Below are positions 5,872-9,815 of a stretch of DNA of 9,815 nt, one piece after another. The DNA comes from CAYXRK01 sp964467615 (GTDB lineage Bacteria > Hydrogenedentota > Hydrogenedentia > Hydrogenedentales > GCA-2746185): positions 1 through 9,815 of the forward strand of contig CAYXRK010000181.1 in the NCBI GenBank assembly GCA_964467615.1, given 5' to 3'. Made by a program: the position numbers and the translations under genes. Within the stretch, counting starts at the first letter, position 1; each line of letters starts with the position of its first letter. The notes under the pieces were generated by a model that worked only from the letters and a program-made list of their open reading frames with translations, had not been told where the DNA came from and made no database searches.

Positions 5872-8800
5872 TCAGTCGCTGTTGGACGCGGATGCTACGA
5901 GCGCCGGCCCCGCCCCGCCGATGGTCAGCGTGATGGGCCGGCTGACGAACACCATACGCCCCGGCGAACGCGATTCTATCCGCGCTTGCGCGTAGATGGT
6001 GCGCGACATCGGCTTGACCCAGGGCTCGGCGTATATCTCCATGCTGCGCGTGTATTCGTCCTCGCGCACGAGGATGCCGTTCAGCCCCGTGTCCAACACG
6101 CGCACGCCAAACGGCAGATTGAGCGCATCAATCGGAACGCGGCTGGTAAACCCATTGTTCCGATCCAATTCGACTTCGATCCATGCCGATTCCCCCGGCT
6201 CGAGTGCGAGTTGCGTCAGGTTCGTCTTGACGACCACGTCTGCTTTTCGTGACACGACGGTCGCGTGATAGAAATGCGTCTCTCGCGTTGCGGTCTTACC
6301 GTTGATCTGGCCCGTCGCGACCACACGGTAGCGGTCGGCCCAGGGCGTGCTTTGCGCCGAGTCTGACGCCGCCATTGTGAGTGCCGCGTTTTCGTGTCCC
6401 GCGAGGACGACCTCGTCCGCAATGCTTAGTCCCTCCGGCAGGCCCTCGACGTGGATCGAGACCTCGCCGTCGAATTCGTCGTAGCGTTGCACGCGGAAGT
6501 CCAGCGGCACGCGGGAGCCTTGCGCGATGTTCACGCGCGCCGGCCCCAGAAACACGGCAAAGTCCGGCTCCGGCGGGCGAACAGTGAAGCGGTAGTCATG
6601 ATCGTTGTCGTCGTTCATGATCGAGTTGCGCACGACGGCAATGAACTCGCCGTCGTAGGGCGGATCGAAATCGATTCGCGAGTCGCGCGACATCTCGTCG
6701 TCGAATTGATAGTCGTCGTTCTGCCAGTCGATCGTGAATACCGGCATGCCGTTCGGCGCGAACTCGTCCTTCGGATCGTGGATTTGCGCCTTGTAGATCG
6801 GCTGGCCGACGGCGTGGTACTCCGGCGTGGTGCCGAAATAGCCGCGCCGCTGTCCGGTGTGGAACGCGTAGATGAGCAGGTCCTCGTCGCCGTAGCCGGG
6901 CAGCTTCGTGACCCGCAGGATTTCCGAACCGACCATGATCCAATCATTCATCGCGAGGTGCGCCCATTTCTCGATCCGCAGTCCCGAACTGCGCGAATCG
7001 CGATCGGCCAGCGTGAGCACCGTCTGCGCCACGCAGCGCACCTTGACGTTGTGCAGCGGCCCGCCGTCCGCATCGAGAATGTCGAGGGACGAATCGAGCC
7101 CGCTCCCGAGCCGCGCCGACATTACCTCGATCACGACCTTCTCGCCCTTCTTCGCCGCGAAGCGATAGTGGTCCGCCGTGTCGTGGACCAGCCGTCCATC
7201 TAAAACAACAGGCAGCGCGACGACCTGCGCTGAATCCGGCGCCGTGATGCCGGCCGCGCGCTCGATCTTTGCATAGTTGCTCACCGGAAGCGTCGGCGCG
7301 GGAATAGGATTGCCGACGTATCCGGGGACCGGCAGTGCGATTTTTTCTCCGTGCGACGCCCAATCGGGCGGATCGATTTCCATTTCCGATACGCCGCCGA
7401 TGTTAAACCCGGACACGGCCAACTTCACGGGCGCGCCCGCGCGAACTCCTTTCGCGTCCACCCGGCTGACCCACGGGAACGGGCCGACGTGCAGCGTGTA
7501 TCCCTGCCCGCCGCGCCCATCCCCATCACTCACGCGCAACCGGTATTCTCCGACTACGGATGCGCGATATCCCAGCTTTGCGCCGGGCCCGTCGCCGGTA
7601 TAGTCCTTGCTCGATGCAACCACTGCGCCGGACGGGTCGAGCAACTCGAGCCGCGCGTTCATGCCGCTGTCCGCGACGGCCGCCACGATCTCCGCGCCCG
7701 CTTCCACCCCGAACGAAAACGTGTCGGTCTCGCCCGCATCCCCAATGCTGCCTTTGATCGTCGCCGGCAGCGCGATGGGCCCACTGTCGGTCTCGGAACG
7801 TTCCGCCCACGGCTGCACCGTAAATCCCTTGGGATCGGTCAGGCCGTCCGGCGTGCGGAGAAACAACTCGTAGTACCCCGGAGATACCTCTGCCGGCGCC
7901 TTCACCTTCAGCTTCAACGTGTGCGGTTTGGCGTAGTCGTAAATCTGCGCGCCCGTATTGCCTTTATCAAACTTGAACTCCCCGACGTCCTCGGATTCGT
8001 TCGAAACCACTTCGACAGTGATGCGATTGTCCGAGAAGAACGGCGCGGCTTCCGCGAGGTTTTTCCCCGTGACCGTCATTTCGAATTCCGTCCCGCGAAC
8101 TGACCGCGCAGGATTGATCGATCCGATCGACGGCGGAATCGTCGCGTCGATCAAGACCAGATCAACGTCTTTGTTCGTAATCTTCTTCCGTTCCCCGGCG
8201 GCAATAAGCGCGGTGGAGGCAGTCTGCGTTCCTGCCTCGCGAAGGCTATCAGATGCAAGCGTCACAACCGCGCCGTCGTAGCGGCCAATCGAAATCTCGC
8301 CGCCAGCCGGGGCAACGGCGAGCGCCATCACCCAATCGGGCTGCTTCTCGCTCGCCGCGAGTTCGGTCATCGTTTCCGCGTCCCACGCTTTTACCAGCCC
8401 ATCGTCCGACGCGGAGAACAGCCGCGTTCCATCCGGTGAATACGCCAGCTTGAGCACCGGCCCCTGGTGCGCGAACGTCGAATGCGCGAGGACGCCCGCC
8501 GTCAATGCCGTTTGCGAAAATTCCGCGCCGGACTTCACCAAGTCCCACACGCGAATCGTTTTGTCCGCGCTGCCCGCCGCGATATATCGCCCCGCCGGCT
8601 CGAACGCGAGGCAATACACCGCGTCCGTCGAGTCCGACAGCGTCAACACGCGCGCGCCCGTCTGCGCGTTCCACAATTTGACGGTGCGGTCGCCCGCCGC
8701 CGATGCCACGAGCGCGCCGTCCGGGCTAAACGCCACCGCGAATACCGCGTCCACGTGGTCCTTCAGCGTGTGCCGCTCCTCGCCGCTCTCAACGTCCCAC

Positions 8801-9642
8801 AGCTTGACGAGTTTGTCGTAGCCACACGTCGCCAGCGTCTTTCCATCGGGACTAAATGCCACGCCCAACACGCTGTCGTGGTGTCCCGCGAGAACGCGCA
8901 CTGAATTACCTGATTGGACTTCCCAAATCTTCGTCTCGCCGGATCGCGACGCGGGCCCGCCTCCCGCCGCCACTAAGTGGCCATCGGGACTGAACGCGAG
9001 CGCGCGCACTTGATCGGCATGGCCGGCCAACACGCGCGTCTCGCCCGTCGCCGCGTTGACCAACTCGACCGCCCGCAAACGCCCGCGCGCCGACCACTGG
9101 CCCTCGGGCGAATAGGCGAACGCCGTCACGGGGCCTTCGACTTTGCCGTCCGAAGCCGGGGCAGCGGCGTCCGGTTGGTCCACCGCAAGAGGAACCGGCG
9201 CGCCGGACCCTTTCGCGCCCTGATCGATCCACGCGCGAATCAACGCGATTTCCGCGGCCGGCAATTTCTCGAACTTGGCTTTCGGCGGCATCTCCGGGTC
9301 AAGCCGCCACTCAATCGCCTGCACAAGCGGACTCTCCTCCGCCTTCCCCGGAATGATGTCGACGCCTTCCTTCCCGCCCTTCAACGCCGTCGCCAACGTC
9401 GACAAATCAAACTCGTTCCGCTCGAACTTCTCCGCATCCGGCCAATGGCAGCCCGAACACCGCTTCTGAAAAATCGGAAAAACGTCCATCTCGAACGTGA
9501 GTAGGCCGACTTCGGCCAATGCTGTGCAGCCAAATAGCGATGCAATCAGGACTGTCACGCCGATCCGTTGCGGAGCAACAGCGCCTCTGCGTCTTATTTG
9601 CTCAGAACGACCAATTGGTAAGCCGAGTTTCATACTCATCAT
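5872..9642 (-). CDS. Exported c-type cytochrome / WD40 / PPC multidomain protein
   Basis: This 1256-residue protein has an exported N-terminus: a long basic lead (to about 27), a hydrophobic core, then LFGC at 36-39 (near-lipobox) or a cut after TALA (43). Residues 50-146 are a planctomycete-type cytochrome c domain: haem motif CSGCH at 62-66 and MPP at 118-120, where M118 is the likely distal ligand. Residues 168-468 form seven WD40 repeats with recurring AFSPDG and KLWD motifs, a complete propeller. Next come an Ig/IPT-like domain (500-610), a PPC-like sandwich (625-720), a second IPT-like domain (722-800), a second PPC-like region (808-1022) with a long insert (885-975), and C-terminal sandwiches (1025-1243). 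Such proteins are usually cell-surface or periplasmic; the haem suggests electron transfer or redox sensing, the propeller and sandwiches binding. ATG codons at 9642, 9639 and 9633 are all possible; Shine-Dalgarno support is weak. It precedes the secreted DinB-like gene. Confidence 0.88.
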   Translation of the reverse strand: MMSMKLGLPIGRSEQIRRRGAVAPQRIGVTVLIASLFGCTALAEVGLLTFEMDVFPIFQKRCSGCHWPDAEKFERNEFDLSTLATALKGGKEGVDIIPGKAEESPLVQAIEWRLDPEMPPKAKFEKLPAAEIALIRAWIDQGAKGSGAPVPLAVDQPDAAAPASDGKVEGPVTAFAYSPEGQWSARGRLRAVELVNAATGETRVLAGHADQVRALAFSPDGHLVAAGGGPASRSGETKIWEVQSGNSVRVLAGHHDSVLGVAFSPDGKTLATCGYDKLVKLWDVESGEERHTLKDHVDAVFAVAFSPDGALVASAAGDRTVKLWNAQTGARVLTLSDSTDAVYCLAFEPAGRYIAAGSADKTIRVWDLVKSGAEFSQTALTAGVLAHSTFAHQGPVLKLAYSPDGTRLFSASDDGLVKAWDAETMTELAASEKQPDWVMALAVAPAGGEISIGRYDGAVVTLASDSLREAGTQTASTALIAAGERKKITNKDVDLVLIDATIPPSIGSINPARSVRGTEFEMTVTGKNLAEAAPFFSDNRITVEVVSNESEDVGEFKFDKGNTGAQIYDYAKPHTLKLKVKAPAEVSPGYYELFLRTPDGLTDPKGFTVQPWAERSETDSGPIALPATIKGSIGDAGETDTFSFGVEAGAEIVAAVADSGMNARLELLDPSGAVVASSKDYTGDGPGAKLGYRASVVGEYRLRVSDGDGRGGQGYTLHVGPFPWVSRVDAKGVRAGAPVKLAVSGFNIGGVSEMEIDPPDWASHGEKIALPVPGYVGNPIPAPTLPVSNYAKIERAAGITAPDSAQVVALPVVLDGRLVHDTADHYRFAAKKGEKVVIEVMSARLGSGLDSSLDILDADGGPLHNVKVRCVAQTVLTLADRDSRSSGLRIEKWAHLAMNDWIMVGSEILRVTKLPGYGDEDLLIYAFHTGQRRGYFGTTPEYHAVGQPIYKAQIHDPKDEFAPNGMPVFTIDWQNDDYQFDDEMSRDSRIDFDPPYDGEFIAVVRNSIMNDDNDHDYRFTVRPPEPDFAVFLGPARVNIAQGSRVPLDFRVQRYDEFDGEVSIHVEGLPEGLSIADEVVLAGHENAALTMAASDSAQSTPWADRYRVVATGQINGKTATRETHFYHATVVSRKADVVVKTNLTQLALEPGESAWIEVELDRNNGFTSRVPIDALNLPFGVRVLDTGLNGILVREDEYTRSMEIYAEPWVKPMSRTIYAQARIESRSPGRMVFVSRPITLTIGGAGPALVASASNSD

Positions 9643-9814
9643 GCGGTCCGATCCAAATCCAAGTAACCGAGTCTCCGGTCAGGTAGCCCACGGCGCGATA
9701 ATCCTCCGAGACGCGTATCGACACCGCGGTAATATTTTGAGGCGTACGTAAACGTTTGAATTTATACACAGCGTCTTAAGTAATTGCGCATAGTTTTCGC
9801 AAGATTTCATTTGG
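9602..9814 (-). pseudogene. Remnant of a RelE/ParE-like toxin gene (C-terminal part, runs off the right edge)
   Basis: The minus-strand frame ending at TGA 9602-9604 reads VYKFKRLRTPQNITAVSIRV, then SEDYRAVGYLTGDSVTWIWI, then GPHDEYETRLTNWSF. This matches the C-terminal pattern of RelE/ParE-type ribosome-dependent or gyrase toxins: an FKR turn, V-x-IRV-x-x-x-YRA-x-G, GD-x-V-x-W-x-WIG-x-H-x-EY. An in-frame TAA at 9776-9778 interrupts it; upstream the frame continues as PNEILRKLCAIT to the edge. A GTG at 9769 could start a 55-residue piece, but that would lack the N-terminal helices of a roughly 90-residue toxin, so decay is more likely. No antitoxin gene is visible. The 3' end overlaps the start of the cytochrome-WD40 gene by up to 41 bases. 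The match is from memory of the family, not a search. Confidence 0.55.
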
Positions 9815-9815
9815 C

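Noticed and set aside
6451..8103. Long plus-strand open frames (6451-7203 and 7351-8103, 250 codons each)
   Set aside because: They lie antisense to the cytochrome-WD40 gene, are rich in Arg/His/Ala with no domain motif, and are explained by the high GC of the coding strand.
9743..9757. Dense small palindromes (CGTACG, TACGTA, AAACGTTT) as an operator
   Set aside because: Each is only 6-8 bases and they encode ordinary residues of the toxin-like frame; likely chance.
9761..9766. TATAAA (minus strand) as a -10 element for the cytochrome-WD40 gene
   Set aside because: No acceptable -35 at 16-18 bases, it would leave a leader of over 110 bases, and it falls within the toxin-like coding remnant.
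9679..9810. 43-codon minus-strand frame starting at ATG 9810, upstream of the cytochrome-WD40 gene
   Set aside because: It is in phase with the large gene but stops before it. The overlapping frame shows the toxin-like residues, so this one is probably a shadow and not a leader peptide.

Overview
The window looks like chromosomal DNA from a GC-rich, Gram-negative environmental bacterium of the Planctomycetota / Hydrogenedentota type. This placement is inferred from gene content, not from a marker gene. The main clue is a very large exported protein joining a CxxCH haem domain, a seven-bladed WD40 propeller and several beta-sandwich (PPC/Ig-like) modules. A dihydrolipoamide dehydrogenase with a CLYRGC redox motif and a BatD-like membrane protein fit the same picture. 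I see no tRNA, rRNA, CRISPR array, insertion sequence or phage gene.

Layout, left to right. (1) Minus strand, 1-842: 5' part of a BatD-like exported, membrane-anchored protein, cut by the left edge. (2) Minus strand, 928-2352: lpdA, the E3 flavoprotein of 2-oxoacid dehydrogenase complexes. (3) A divergent intergenic region, then plus strand 2544-2927, a DUF2304-type membrane protein whose 3' end overlaps a 57-residue single-helix membrane protein (2917-3090). (4) A 314-base non-coding stretch (3091-3404) holding a 14-bp perfect inverted repeat and a smaller hairpin. (5) Plus strand, 3405-5117: an ABC-2 type permease made of two fused permease halves, with no ATPase gene nearby. (6) Minus strand, convergent with it: a probable two-gene unit read right to left, the 1256-residue cytochrome-WD40 protein (5872-9642) followed 41 bases later by a secreted DinB-like protein (5189-5830). 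(7) At the right edge, minus strand: the C-terminal part of a RelE/ParE-like toxin reading frame, interrupted by a stop codon and overlapping the start of the cytochrome-WD40 gene by about 40 bases.

How the genes relate. Only two pairs are tightly linked: DUF2304 with the small membrane protein (overlapping frames), and cytochrome-WD40 with secreted DinB (41-base gap, strong Shine-Dalgarno on the second gene). The rest look like independent units. lpdA has no E1/E2 genes beside it, and the permease has no ATPase beside it, so their partners must lie elsewhere. The least expected items are the toxin remnant at the right edge, the export signal on the DinB-like protein and its pairing with the haem/WD40 protein, and the unlisted 57-residue membrane protein.
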